64,000 nucleotides of DNA from Salaquimonas sp. (GCA_022340185.1 JAJDOK010000019.1:1-64000), one strand, 5' to 3'; positions 39,811-48,846 are shown, numbered from the stretch's first letter. The notes: a model not told the origin generated them from the sequence alone. Numbers and translations: made by a program.

Positions 39811-41040
39811 TCAGCTCTTTGCGTCGCCGAAGGCTGCTTCTTCGATGCTGGTGTCGACCCGTTCGGAGAGAAGAACCGCGATAAACCGCGTGCCCTCGAA
39901 ACCCCCGAGAATGATGGCGATCATCGACGTCAGAGGAATGGCGAGGATCGCGCCTGGAAGGCCCCACAGGCCCGTCCACAGCGACAGCGCGGTGATGACG
40001 ACGAACGGACTCATGTTCAGTCCGCGCCCGATCATGCGCGGTTCGAGGAAATTGCCGACCCACATCTGTGCCGCCGTCAGCAGCACAGCGAGCATCAGCG
40101 TGGTCGAAATCGACGCGAACTGCGCCAGCGAGAGAATGACCGGCAACATCACGCCAATCAGCGAACCGAAATAGGGGATGTAATTCATCAGCGCGATGGT
40201 GACGGCCCAGAACAGCGCGAAGTCGACCCCCATCAGCCACATGATGGCGAATGAAACGATACCGAGGATGACATTGATGAGTGTCTTGATGGCCAGATAG
40301 TTGCCGATCCTGGAATTGATCTTGCGCAGGACGTCCATCAGCCTTTCCGCCTGCCCACCGTCGGGAAAGGCAGCCGAAACCTTGCGCGTGAAGGATATGC
40401 GTTCGCTGAAAAGAAAGGCGGCGTAGACGATCACCAGGAACAGCGAGGATCCCATGGAGGTCAGGCCGCTGACAAAGCCGAGCAGGACCGTCTGTATGCT
40501 GATCTTTTCCAGCGTCGCGGCCCGGATTTCATGCCAGTTGGGCAGATCGTCGACATTGACCAGATGCGCAAATTGCGTCGCCAGCGTCTCGAGGTTCTTC
40601 TGATAGGAAGGCGCTACCTCAATGAGCTGGTTCACCGTAGTCGAAATGACCAGGGCAAGCGCAACGAAAACGAGCGTGACGACAGCCAGCAGCACAAGGT
40701 GAATGGCGGTGGCGGGAAGGTGACGCAGCAGGGGCAGCCGCTTGAGGGCATTCGTCGTGCTCGAAAGAACATAGACAACGATGACCGCCAGAAGAATCGG
40801 CAGGAGCAGGCCGCGCCCGATGACGAGCAGCCAGCCGATCATCAGCGACAGTGCCAGTGCAAGCGTGATGGTCGTCAGAGTTGACGCTCGGATAGTCGCC
40901 TCCCGGTTTCGCTCCGAAACACGGTTTTGACCTATAGTCGATCGGCGGCAAACGGCATAGAGGCCATTGTCGCCTGGCACACCGGGCAGCAGTGTTCCGA
41001 CGGGTATTGCCCGTCGATCCTCAAGGGGATCGACGTACAT
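39811..41040 (-). CDS. AI-2E family transporter (PerM/TqsA-type permease)
   Basis: A 409-residue polytopic membrane protein with about 7-8 membrane segments. The C-terminal half carries the family pattern (NYIPYFGSLIGVMLPVILSL, VGNFLEPRMIGRGLNMSP). Members include TqsA and PerM, and some act as sodium/proton antiporters, so 'autoinducer-2 exporter' is only a family name. The ATG at 41040 lacks a clear ribosome-binding site and the first 48 residues have no similarity, so the true start may be internal. It lies downstream of tRNA-Arg on the same strand. Confidence 0.88.
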   Translation of the reverse strand: MYVDPLEDRRAIPVGTLLPGVPGDNGLYAVCRRSTIGQNRVSERNREATIRASTLTTITLALALSLMIGWLLVIGRGLLLPILLAVIVVYVLSSTTNALKRLPLLRHLPATAIHLVLLAVVTLVFVALALVISTTVNQLIEVAPSYQKNLETLATQFAHLVNVDDLPNWHEIRAATLEKISIQTVLLGFVSGLTSMGSSLFLVIVYAAFLFSERISFTRKVSAAFPDGGQAERLMDVLRKINSRIGNYLAIKTLINVILGIVSFAIMWLMGVDFALFWAVTIALMNYIPYFGSLIGVMLPVILSLAQFASISTTLMLAVLLTAAQMWVGNFLEPRMIGRGLNMSPFVVITALSLWTGLWGLPGAILAIPLTSMIAIILGGFEGTRFIAVLLSERVDTSIEEAAFGDAKS

Positions 41041-41077
41041 CGGGTGCGTGAAGCAAATTCGGCGTGAGCGGGAAAAT

Positions 41078-41154
41078 TGGCGCGCCCGAGAAGATTCGAA
41101 CTCCTGACCCCCAGATTCGTAGTCTGGTGCTCTATCCAGCTGAGCTACGGGCGC
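41078..41154 (-). tRNA. tRNA-Arg (anticodon ACG)
   Basis: Read on the minus strand, a 77-nt tRNA with encoded CCA. Acceptor GCGCCCG pairs with CGGGCGC, the anticodon loop CTACGAA gives ACG (deaminated to ICG by TadA to read CGU/CGC/CGA), and the T loop is TTCGAAT. No integrase is adjacent. Confidence 0.97.
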
Positions 41155-41214
41155 GTTACGGCAAACGATGCTGCTTATCGCAGGCTGGCAGGTGCCCTTG
41201 CCGCAAGGCGGCTA

Positions 41215-41241
41215 GGTATAGGCTCGGCCGGCGAAATGCAA
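41215..41241 (-). promoter_or_regulatory. Possible promoter of tRNA-Arg
   Basis: On the minus strand TTGCAT (41241-41236) and TATACC (41220-41215) are 15 bp apart, about 60 bp before the tRNA. The spacing is shorter than ideal. Confidence 0.35.
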
Positions 41242-41297
41242 GGGTGTAAATCCTTCCGCTTTTCCGCTGTGCAATCTCCGGCTGGCGCGGCGTGCAG

Positions 41298-42773
41298 TCA
41301 GCCATCATTGTCATTGCCGTTTTCGCGGTCCGGCAGCGTGACAAGGAAGACCGTGCCGGCTGGCGAGGTCTGCTCGACCCCGATCGTGCCGCCATGGGCG
41401 CGCACCAGTTCGGCGGCGATAACGAGGCCAAGCCCGGTCCCGCCCGATTGCGCAGAGCCGCCGAACGGCTTGAACAATTCGCCATAGACTGCCGCGTCGA
41501 TGCCGGGACCGGTGTCGGCGACACGCAGTTCCGTTACCCGCCCGCTGTGATTGGCCGTAACGGTCAGCCGGCGCAGCGCTTGCGGCCCGGCGCGCTCCAT
41601 CGCCTGGATGGCGTTGCGGCAGACATTCATGATCACCCGGAAGAACTGTTCGGCGTCGACATTGACTTCAAGTGTCTCGTCGACCTCGTTGAACCATTCG
41701 ACGCCGACGCTTTCAGGCGCCAGTGATTCCCCGACATCCTCGACGATGGCGCGCAGTCCGAGAGGGCGGCGGTCGGGGGCGGCTTCGCGCGCCCGGCCAT
41801 AGGCAAGCACCGACTGGGCGTAGCCCGCCGCGCGGTTGATGGCGCGCAGCAGTTTCGGCGCCAGGCGCTGCACCGTCGGATCAGGCAGGTTCGACAGGCG
41901 GTCGGAGAAAAGCTGGGCGGAGGCGAGGATGTTGCGCAGATCGTGGTTGATCTTGGAAACCGCCAGGCCGAGATCGGCCAGATGCTGGCGCTGGCGCAGC
42001 GTGCGGTGGAGGTCGGTCTCGAAGGCGGCGAGCCGGCGCTCGGCGACACCGATCTCGTCGGTGCGGTCACTCGGCGCGAGAATGAGGGCGGCGTTGTCGG
42101 GCTCCTGCGAAAAAGCGGTCATGTTCTGCGACAGCCTGCGGATCGGGCGCACGATCATCAGGTAGAGCGCGAAATAGACGAGCGCGGCGGTGATCAAAGA
42201 GATGGCGAGCGACAACAGCGCCACATTGCGCGAATAGGTTCTCAGCGCAGCCTTGAGCGGGCCGTCCTCCTGCACCAGTTCGATGATCGCCGGGCGCGAT
42301 TTCATCGGACCGAAGACGCGATAGATGCCGGGTCTGGTGGAAACCAGCATGGCGAGCGCGCTCGCCACCGATTCGAAGGGCCGCATCACCGTCAGGTCGA
42401 AGCTTTCGTCGACCGACAGCGGCATCTTGACGGAAGCCATCATGCGGCTCATCGAGCCTTCGCGGATGACGACGGCGAGCGATTCGGTGGCGCTCAGGAA
42501 TTCGCGCTGCGCCTTGTCTGAAAGCATCGGATCTTCGCTGTCGAGATAGACGATGGATGCGGTCTCGGCCGTGTCGAGATGGCTCTGCAGCCAGACATTG
42601 CGGAAATTGGCGACCGACGGCAGGAAAATCAGCACTTCGGCGATCAGGACGAAGATGACGGTGAGCACCAGCAGCCTGGCCGACAGGCCACGCAACGGCG
42701 TGGCGCCACCATCGCCGGCAGGCGATGGCGGGTCCTGGCGAACCGGTTGTTCCTTCGACGTGCCGTGCATCAA
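41298..42773 (-). CDS. Membrane sensor histidine kinase (His-Asp-x-Arg-Asn H-box)
   Basis: A 491-residue kinase. Transmembrane segments lie at about 33-53 and 184-207 with a periplasmic sensor of about 130 residues between them, then a HAMP-like linker. The H-box is SKINHDLRNILASAQ (His277), with Asp-Leu-Arg-Asn in place of the more common Glu-x-Arg-Thr. HATPase motifs are complete (NVCRNAIQAM, DTGPGID, GTGLGL). No response regulator is adjacent, so it is an orphan. Start: two successive Met codons (42773 and 42770). Confidence 0.9.
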   Translation of the reverse strand: MMHGTSKEQPVRQDPPSPAGDGGATPLRGLSARLLVLTVIFVLIAEVLIFLPSVANFRNVWLQSHLDTAETASIVYLDSEDPMLSDKAQREFLSATESLAVVIREGSMSRMMASVKMPLSVDESFDLTVMRPFESVASALAMLVSTRPGIYRVFGPMKSRPAIIELVQEDGPLKAALRTYSRNVALLSLAISLITAALVYFALYLMIVRPIRRLSQNMTAFSQEPDNAALILAPSDRTDEIGVAERRLAAFETDLHRTLRQRQHLADLGLAVSKINHDLRNILASAQLFSDRLSNLPDPTVQRLAPKLLRAINRAAGYAQSVLAYGRAREAAPDRRPLGLRAIVEDVGESLAPESVGVEWFNEVDETLEVNVDAEQFFRVIMNVCRNAIQAMERAGPQALRRLTVTANHSGRVTELRVADTGPGIDAAVYGELFKPFGGSAQSGGTGLGLVIAAELVRAHGGTIGVEQTSPAGTVFLVTLPDRENGNDNDG

Positions 42774-42902
42774 TCGCGCAATTCCATGCTGCCGCAGGCT
42801 ACAGATCGCTCACACTACTATGATCGCTCGGCCTTCCGCAAAATTCCGGTTTTTCGACAGACGGGTTCGCAGCCAGGCTTTTCATCCTGAATGCAGAAGC
42901 AG

Positions 42903-44345
42903 CTAGCCGAATTTGCGCAGGAAGTCGATCAGCCCGCGCACGAAAGGCTTGCGCGCCAGCGGCGTATAATAGGCGGTTGCGGCGCGCTTGCCGATCTCGG
43001 CAAGCGTCGGATAGGGCGCGACATAACCGACAATGTCGCGCGCAGTCATCTTCTTCGACAGCGCCAGCGCCCACATGTTGATCATCTCGCCGGCATTCGC
43101 ACCGGCGATCGTCACGCCTAGCAGCCGGCCCTTCTTGTCGGTGACCAGCTTGATCATGCCTTCGGTGGCTTTTTCGGCCTGGGCGCGGTCGTTTTCCGAA
43201 AAGGGCCAGCGCAGCACGCGGATCGATCCGTGCGTCTTGCGCGCCTCATCCTCGTTCATTCCGACATGGGCGAGTTCGGGATCGGTGAACGTCGCCCACG
43301 GGATGATCGAGAGATCGGGGCGGGAGCCCATGCGGAACAGGATCGCCTTGACGACGAGGCCGGCGTGATAATTGGCGACATGGGTGAACTGCAACGAACC
43401 GGCGACGTCGCCGATGGCATAGACGCGCCGGTTGGTCGTGCGCAGGCCGGCATTGACGGCGACGCCCTTCCTTGTGTGGCGTATGCCCGCCTTGTCGAGG
43501 TCGAGGCCTTCGATGTTGGGCTCGCGGCCAGTGGCAACCAGCAGGTCGGAACCCTTGATGACCGTTTCCCCACCATCCGAGCGAACATGAACGCTGACGC
43601 CACGCTTGCCGCGTGGTTCGACACCGATCACCTCGGTACGCTCGAGAATGGCCACGCCCTCGCGGCGCAGCGCGTGCAGGATCACTCCGGCCAGCTCCGG
43701 ATCGTCCTTGCCCAACGCCTGCGCCGCCTCGATGACCGTGACCCGCGATCCAAGGCGGCAATAGGCCTGCGCCATCTCCATGCCGATCGGCCCGCCGCCG
43801 ATGATAACGAGATGGGCGAGCCGGCGGCGAAGCTGAAAAACACTTTCATTGGTAAGATATGGCACCGCGTTGATGCCCGGAATGGGCGGCACGAAAGGCG
43901 AAGAGCCGGTGGCAATGACGAAGCGGCGGGCGCGGATCCTGAATTCGCCGGCCTCAAGTGTATGGCGGTCGACAAAGCGGCCGGTCGCGCGGATGACCTT
44001 TACACCGAGTGCGGTGAAACGTTCTTCGGAATCGTTGGGCGCGATCGCCCCGATCACCGATTTCACATGATCATTGACCCTGGCGAAATCGACCTTCACG
44101 CCATTGGCATCGGCAAGCGTCACGCCGAAATCGGGCGCGGCGCGGATGGCTTTTGCATGGCCGGCGGCGGCCAAGAGCGCCTTCGAGGGTACGCAGCCAT
44201 AGTTGAGGCAATCGCCGCCCATCCGGCCCTTTTCGACCAGTGCCACGGAAACGCCCATGGCCGCGGCGGCTGCGGCGACCGTCAGCCCGCCCGAGCCGGC
44301 GCCGATGACGCAGATATCCGGGGTGATCAATTCACTCATCATCAT
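42903..44345 (-). CDS. FAD-dependent pyridine-nucleotide-disulfide oxidoreductase (MerA/Lpd-like)
   Basis: A 480-residue flavoprotein of the dihydrolipoamide dehydrogenase fold. The FAD motif is GAGSGGL (15-21), the redox-active disulfide is GGDCLNYGCVPSK (Cys46, Cys51) and the NAD(P) motif is IIGGGPIGMEMA. The C-terminal active-site region reads APYPTLAEIGKR: the catalytic base of the usual HPT-x-E motif is Tyr rather than His, so the reaction may differ from lipoamide or mercury reduction. It sits 10 bp after the TVP38/DedA gene, a pairing I recall from other bacteria. Substrate unknown. Confidence 0.9.
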   Translation of the reverse strand: MMMSELITPDICVIGAGSGGLTVAAAAAAMGVSVALVEKGRMGGDCLNYGCVPSKALLAAAGHAKAIRAAPDFGVTLADANGVKVDFARVNDHVKSVIGAIAPNDSEERFTALGVKVIRATGRFVDRHTLEAGEFRIRARRFVIATGSSPFVPPIPGINAVPYLTNESVFQLRRRLAHLVIIGGGPIGMEMAQAYCRLGSRVTVIEAAQALGKDDPELAGVILHALRREGVAILERTEVIGVEPRGKRGVSVHVRSDGGETVIKGSDLLVATGREPNIEGLDLDKAGIRHTRKGVAVNAGLRTTNRRVYAIGDVAGSLQFTHVANYHAGLVVKAILFRMGSRPDLSIIPWATFTDPELAHVGMNEDEARKTHGSIRVLRWPFSENDRAQAEKATEGMIKLVTDKKGRLLGVTIAGANAGEMINMWALALSKKMTARDIVGYVAPYPTLAEIGKRAATAYYTPLARKPFVRGLIDFLRKFG

Positions 44346-44355
44346 GCAGCCGGGT

Positions 44356-45144
44356 TCAGCCGGTGCTGCCTCTCCATTTCCTGAGGATTACCGGCAAAAC
44401 CGAGATGACGGCAAGGGCAGCCATGGCCAGCAGCAATTCGTTGGTCACCAGGGCGGACGGGTCGATCCTGCAGGTGCCGGCATCGGCGCAGCCCGGATTG
44501 GCGTGCTCCTGGGCGGCGATCACGCTGTCGAGGCCGGCACCGATGAAGGCATAGGCGAAGGTGCCGGGGATGATGCCGAGAAAGGTCGCGGCAACATAGG
44601 TCGATACCGGCATGTTGACGAGACCCGGCACAATGTTGACCACCCAGAACGGGAAGACCGGCGCGAGCCGAAGAAACAGCAGGTAGTTGAACGCATCGCG
44701 GTTGAACCCGTCGATCATGCGCGAGACAAAGGGACCGGCGCGCTTTTCCAGAATGTCGCCGAAGGAGGAACGCGCGACAAAAAAGATGATCGTTGCGCCC
44801 AGCGTGGCGGCAAAAATGGTAACGGCACCGCCGGTAATCGCGCCAAACAGAAGGCCGGCAGAGACGGTCAGCAGCGTCGCGCCGGGGAAGGAAATCGCAA
44901 CGAGGCCAGCATAGAGGAGAAAATACACGGCAAGTGCCAGAAGCCAGTTGTCGGCGATATGGGCGGCCAGCGCATGACGGTGCATGATCAGGCTCGACAG
45001 CGAAAAATAGTCGAACCAGCCCATGGACCAGATGACGACAAAAACAAGGATGACGAGCGCCGCCGGCAAAAACCTGCCGAAGCGTGCGTAGACGCCCTGA
45101 ACGGGCGTCGCCTCTTCCATCCTGCGCTTTCCTGCCCGCGCCAT
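44356..45144 (-). CDS. TVP38/TMEM64 (DedA superfamily) membrane protein
   Basis: A membrane protein of about 262 residues. The SNARE-associated/VTT domain has the pattern FPGATLLTVSAGLLFGAITGG, a short helix with VARSSFGDILEKR, and FLRLAPVFPFWVVNIVPGL, with five to six hydrophobic segments. DedA and TMEM64 relatives act as lipid scramblases or flippases in cells studied. The ATG at 45144 has GGGA about 9 bp upstream; the ATG at 45120 is equally possible. It is directly followed by the flavoprotein gene. Confidence 0.9.
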   Translation of the reverse strand: MARAGKRRMEEATPVQGVYARFGRFLPAALVILVFVVIWSMGWFDYFSLSSLIMHRHALAAHIADNWLLALAVYFLLYAGLVAISFPGATLLTVSAGLLFGAITGGAVTIFAATLGATIIFFVARSSFGDILEKRAGPFVSRMIDGFNRDAFNYLLFLRLAPVFPFWVVNIVPGLVNMPVSTYVAATFLGIIPGTFAYAFIGAGLDSVIAAQEHANPGCADAGTCRIDPSALVTNELLLAMAALAVISVLPVILRKWRGSTG

Positions 45145-45301
45145 CTTCGCGTTCCCAGCCCCTGAACAATCCTTATCAGGGGCACATGCGCACAAGCGAG
45201 CGGATATTCAATCAAACGGACGGGCTTTCACCGGGTTTTGACCACGGTGCAAGAGCTCCTCACTTTCTGTTGATGCAATGACAGCAACAGGCCACGCACA
45301 C

Positions 45302-45814
45302 CTATCCGGGCGGCTGATGCGCCTCATCGAGGTGCGCGAGGATCGTCACGCGTGTACCGTTGGGGTCAAGCAGCGAGAAACGCCGGATACCCATCGGCTT
45401 GTCTTCCAGCGATTCGATGATCACAAATCCATCGGCCATGGCACGGTCGTGGAGTTCGGTGACAGCCTGCGGATAGCCGACATCGATCGAAAATCCTGCC
45501 GGCAGCGGCGTCGCCTGCGTCTTGTCGCCGTTGACGGTGATCTGCTGTCTGGGTTGCGTGGGCGAGGCGAACATGAGCATGCCGTCGACATCCATTACAA
45601 CCTTGAAGCCGAGCAGTCCCTCGTAGAAACTGCGGCTTGCCGGCAGGTCGAGTGAGCGGATGTCGGGAACAGTACGCACGATATTCATGGGGTGCATCTC
45701 CTTGGAAGGCGAACCGCCTTCGTTGCGGAGACGCCGCAGGACGGCAGCATAGGATTGGCCACTTCGCCGGGCTTTCGCCCGCACGATTTGCTTGAAGTCC
45801 TTGTCGACTGTCAT
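45302..45814 (-). CDS. VOC-family protein (glyoxalase/bleomycin-resistance fold)
   Basis: A 170-residue protein. Residues about 42-168 are a VOC domain made of two beta-alpha-beta-beta-beta modules (NIVRTVPDIRSLDLPASRSF, RFSLLDPNGTRVTILAH). Metal-ligand positions are not all clear. Residues 1-35 (MTVDKDFKQIVRAKARRSGQ and on) form a short basic helical segment of a type found at the N-terminus of several small alphaproteobacterial proteins; it resembles a ribbon-helix-helix-like addition but I cannot assign it. The ATG at 45814 has GAGG 7 bp upstream. Function unknown. Confidence 0.8.
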   Translation of the reverse strand: MTVDKDFKQIVRAKARRSGQSYAAVLRRLRNEGGSPSKEMHPMNIVRTVPDIRSLDLPASRSFYEGLLGFKVVMDVDGMLMFASPTQPRQQITVNGDKTQATPLPAGFSIDVGYPQAVTELHDRAMADGFVIIESLEDKPMGIRRFSLLDPNGTRVTILAHLDEAHQPPG

Positions 45815-46269
45815 TTCGGCGCCTCTGACCCTCAAGACGAAGATTCCCAGCCTCCCATCCGAGGGCAAGTTGCCGAAATCCGGCGACCAACGAGGATCTG
45901 CTCCCCTTTGCCTCGGTATTCGGCCTGGCTGGGACAGGCCGGAGGAGGTCGAGCGTGTGGTCCCGCTGCCCGGAATGATGACGCGGGCCCGCGCGCCCTG
46001 TCAACCAGTTCCAGCCGGGCTCGTGCCCAATTCACGCACGGCCCTCCCTGCCCCAAAACCACGCCCGGAGTGTGTCAGAAGCGCGATTGACAGCACCGGG
46101 CCTTCTACCTATAACCGCGCCGACGTTCGGGTTCCGGCTTCGGCGTTGAAGTTGTGTGCCAAGCAGGCAGGTGCCATCCATCGGCATCGCCCGCGACAAG
46201 GCAGCCCGGCAGCAATCGATTTTGATACCAGTTCCATGAGGGTCCGCAACGCAAGCGGATGCGAGAAAA
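45815..46269. other. Intergenic region upstream of rpmH
   Basis: A 455-bp divergent gap. It includes the rpmH promoter (46087-46115) and a leader of about 150 nt. I saw no DnaA-box cluster (TTATNCACA repeats) and no dnaA gene, so an origin is not supported here. The frames through it are shadows of the longer rnpA frame. Confidence 0.5.
46087..46115 (+). promoter_or_regulatory. Predicted sigma-70 promoter of rpmH-rnpA-yidC
   Basis: TTGACA at 46087-46092 and TATAAC at 46110-46115 are separated by exactly 17 bp, a near-consensus housekeeping promoter. Transcription would begin near 46122, giving a leader of about 150 nt before rpmH. Confidence 0.7.
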
Positions 46270-46404
46270 ATGAAGCGCACCTATCAGCCCAGCAAACTCG
46301 TTCGCAAGCGACGTCACGGTTTCCGTGCCCGCATGTCCACGAAGGGTGGCCGCAGGGTCATAGCCGCGCGCCGTGCACGTGGCCGCAAGAAACTGTCGGC
46401 CTGA
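46270..46404 (+). CDS. rpmH: 50S ribosomal protein L34
   Basis: A 44-residue, highly basic ribosomal protein, too short for routine ORF lists. It reads [18 protein letters not shown] at the start and ends in GRKKLSA, with the full L34 pattern between. It is first in the classic rpmH-rnpA-yidC order. The promoter at 46087-46115 lies upstream. Confidence 0.97.
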   Translation: MKRTYQPSKLVRKRRHGFRARMSTKGGRRVIAARRARGRKKLSA

Positions 46405-46466
46405 CACGACGGCCGGCAGTCCGCAGTCGGGGACCTTGCGGTCCGCCGCAGAACAGGCACCGCCGG

Positions 46467-46910
46467 GTGGAAGACAGCACAAAATGCCAGCCAGAAAGGA
46501 TGCGGCGCAGGGCCGATTTTCTGGCCATGCGTGGAGCCAGGCGGTTTCACGCTTCCGCTTTCGTGCTGCAGGCCCGCAGGCGTGGCGCCGAGGAGCCGGG
46601 AGGTTATCGCCCGCGATTCGGAATTACCGTCACGAAGAAAACAGGCAATTCGGTGGAGCGCAATCGCATCCGCCGGCGCCTGCGTGAGGTGGTAAAAAAA
46701 CTTGCACCCGGCCATTCGCAACCCAGATTCGACTATGTCCTGATCGCGAGGCGCGAAGCATTGGCCGAGGAATTCGGAACGATGGTCGCACAACTGGCAG
46801 AGGGTCTTGACCGAACCGCCCGGTTGGGGGCAAACCCGCGTCAACGAAACGGAGCCCCGTCGCAGGAGCCGAAGACAGGCGCAGTGCAGGAACGGTCCGG
46901 CGGCATGTGA
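46467..46910 (+). CDS. rnpA: Ribonuclease P protein component
   Basis: The basic protein subunit of RNase P, about 147 residues from GTG 46467. The RNR signature is KKTGNSVERNRIRRRLREVV. A C-terminal tail of about 25 residues (ARLGANPRQRNGAPS and on) is longer than usual. The start is uncertain: GTG 46467 has AGG 9 bp upstream and gives a lead of normal length before RRRADFLA; ATG 46500 gives 136 residues but lacks a good ribosome-binding site. It follows rpmH by about 60 bp and precedes yidC by 34 bp. Confidence 0.9.
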   Translation: MEDSTKCQPERMRRRADFLAMRGARRFHASAFVLQARRRGAEEPGGYRPRFGITVTKKTGNSVERNRIRRRLREVVKKLAPGHSQPRFDYVLIARREALAEEFGTMVAQLAEGLDRTARLGANPRQRNGAPSQEPKTGAVQERSGGM

Positions 46911-46944
46911 CGGTCGACGGACCGCAACAAGGAAAATCCGGCTT

Positions 46945-48834
46945 ATGGAAAATAACCGTAATACGTTTCTTGCGATCGCGCTGTCGCTCGTCATCATCGT
47001 TGCCTGGCAATATCTGTATGTGAGTCCCAAACTGGAAGCCGAACGCCAGTCCGCCGAAGCGCAGCGCCGCCAGATCGAACAGAGCCAGTCCACGGCACAG
47101 GACACCGCCAAGAACACCGGCCAGAGCGGAGCAACCACACCCGGGGCCGGAAGCCAACAGGCGGCAAGCGAGCAAGCTACGACAACCACACCTTCTGGCA
47201 CGCCATCCGGCACGCCGGGCCAGGCCGCACCGCAGGGCGGCGGCGACGTGCCGGTTTCGCAAGCCTTGTCGCGCGACGCGGCGCTGGCGGCCAGTCCGCG
47301 CGTACCGATCGACAATTCGCATGTCGTCGGCTCGATCAATCTCAAGGGCGGGCGCATCGACGATCTGCGACTGAAGAAATACCGGGTCAGTGTCAAACCG
47401 AATTCGGATCTCGTGACGCTGCTGTCGCCGTCGCAGCTCAAGACCGGCTATTTCACCGAACTGGGCTATGTCGGTTCGGGCAGTTCCGGCGACGTACCGG
47501 GACCCGACACGGTCTGGACGGCGCCCGAAGGTGCGGAGCTGACGAAAGAAACGCCGGTAACGCTTACCTGGACCAATTCGGACGGCGTCACCTTCAAGCG
47601 CACGATCAGCATCGACGACGGCTACATGTTCACGGTCGATGACACGGTGACGAACGACACCGGTCATGACATCACCCTGTCGCCCTATGGCCGCGTGACA
47701 CGCTTCTTCAAGCCGGCCAAGGCGACGACCTACATCCTGCACGAAGGGCTGATCGGCGTTTTCGGCAAGGAAGGGCTTGAACAGACGAAATACAAGAAAC
47801 TGGAAGACGAGCGCGAAATTACATCCGATCGGGTGGACGGCGGCTGGCTCGGCATTACCGACAAATACTGGGCGGCCACACTCGTGCCATCGGCCGGATA
47901 CAAGCCGCGCTTTTCCTATTTCGACGACGGCCGCGCGCGCTGGCAGGCCGATTATCTCGGCGACCCGCTGACCATTGCCGCGGGCAAGAATGCAGATGTC
48001 CAACAGCGCATCTTCGCCGGCGCCAAGGAAGTCAATGTCGTCGACAATTACGAGAAGAAGTACGACATCCTCAATTTCGAACTGCTGATCGACTGGGGCT
48101 GGTTCTATTTCATCACCAAGCCGATGTTCTGGCTGCTCGATACGCTCTACAAGCTGGTCGGCAATTTCGGCATTGCCATCCTGCTCGCCACCGTCATCAT
48201 CAAGGCGGCGCTCTTCCCGCTCGCCAATATGAGTTACAAGTCGATGGCGAACATGAAGAAATTGCAGCCCGAGATAACGGCGATGCGCGAGCGCTTTGCC
48301 GACGACAAGGTGAAGCAGCAGCAGGAGATGATGGCGCTCTACAAGCGCGAGAAGATCAACCCGGCCGCCGGGTGCTGGCCGATGCTGATCCAGATTCCCA
48401 TCTTCTTCTCGCTCTACAAGGTGCTCTACATCACCATCGAGATGCGCCATGCGCCGTTCTTCGGCTGGATCCAGGATCTCTCGGCGCCCGATCCGACATC
48501 GATCGTCAATCTGTTCGGCCTGCTGCCCTTCGATGCGCCGGCCTTTGCAGCGATCGGCGTGTTCCCGCTGATCATGGGTTTTACCATGTTCCTGCAAATG
48601 CAGATGAACCCGACGCCACCCGATCCGACGCAGGCGATGATCTTCAAATGGATGCCGATCGTTTTCACCTTCATGCTCGCCTCGTTCCCGGCCGGACTTG
48701 TCATCTACTGGACCTGGAACAACACGCTGTCGATCATCCAGCAAGGCATCATCATGAAACGCAATGGCGTGAAGATCGAATTGTTCGACAATCTGAGAGG
48801 TCTGTTCGGCAAGAAACCGAAACCGGCCGAATAG
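46945..48834 (+). CDS. yidC: Membrane protein insertase YidC
   Basis: A 629-residue insertase (Oxa1/YidC) that places proteins into the inner membrane with or without Sec. The first membrane segment is IALSLVIIVAWQYLYV (about 10-25). A Gln/Thr/Ser/Pro-rich linker at about 35-105 includes two TPSG repeats. The large periplasmic P1 domain covers about 110-390. The conserved five-TM core (about 400-610) includes NFGIAILLATVIIKAALFPL and PIVFTFMLASFPAGLVIYW. AAGGA lies about 11 bp upstream of the ATG. It converges on the TetR gene with a 12-bp gap. Confidence 0.97.
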   Translation: MENNRNTFLAIALSLVIIVAWQYLYVSPKLEAERQSAEAQRRQIEQSQSTAQDTAKNTGQSGATTPGAGSQQAASEQATTTTPSGTPSGTPGQAAPQGGGDVPVSQALSRDAALAASPRVPIDNSHVVGSINLKGGRIDDLRLKKYRVSVKPNSDLVTLLSPSQLKTGYFTELGYVGSGSSGDVPGPDTVWTAPEGAELTKETPVTLTWTNSDGVTFKRTISIDDGYMFTVDDTVTNDTGHDITLSPYGRVTRFFKPAKATTYILHEGLIGVFGKEGLEQTKYKKLEDEREITSDRVDGGWLGITDKYWAATLVPSAGYKPRFSYFDDGRARWQADYLGDPLTIAAGKNADVQQRIFAGAKEVNVVDNYEKKYDILNFELLIDWGWFYFITKPMFWLLDTLYKLVGNFGIAILLATVIIKAALFPLANMSYKSMANMKKLQPEITAMRERFADDKVKQQQEMMALYKREKINPAAGCWPMLIQIPIFFSLYKVLYITIEMRHAPFFGWIQDLSAPDPTSIVNLFGLLPFDAPAFAAIGVFPLIMGFTMFLQMQMNPTPPDPTQAMIFKWMPIVFTFMLASFPAGLVIYWTWNNTLSIIQQGIIMKRNGVKIELFDNLRGLFGKKPKPAE

Positions 48835-48846
48835 CCAGCCAAGCGG

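Noticed and set aside
33858-41154. Genomic island bounded by tRNA-Leu and tRNA-Arg
   Set aside because: Both tRNA genes are intact but no integrase or duplicated tRNA 3' end was seen, and the genes between them are typical chromosomal ones.
45815-46269. Replication origin next to rpmH
   Set aside because: In some bacteria rpmH lies beside dnaA and oriC. Here no dnaA gene and no cluster of DnaA boxes were found.
46630-48744. A 704-codon open frame on the minus strand
   Set aside because: It is antisense to yidC and rnpA and is rich in Arg, Asp, His and Gly, the usual signature of a shadow frame.
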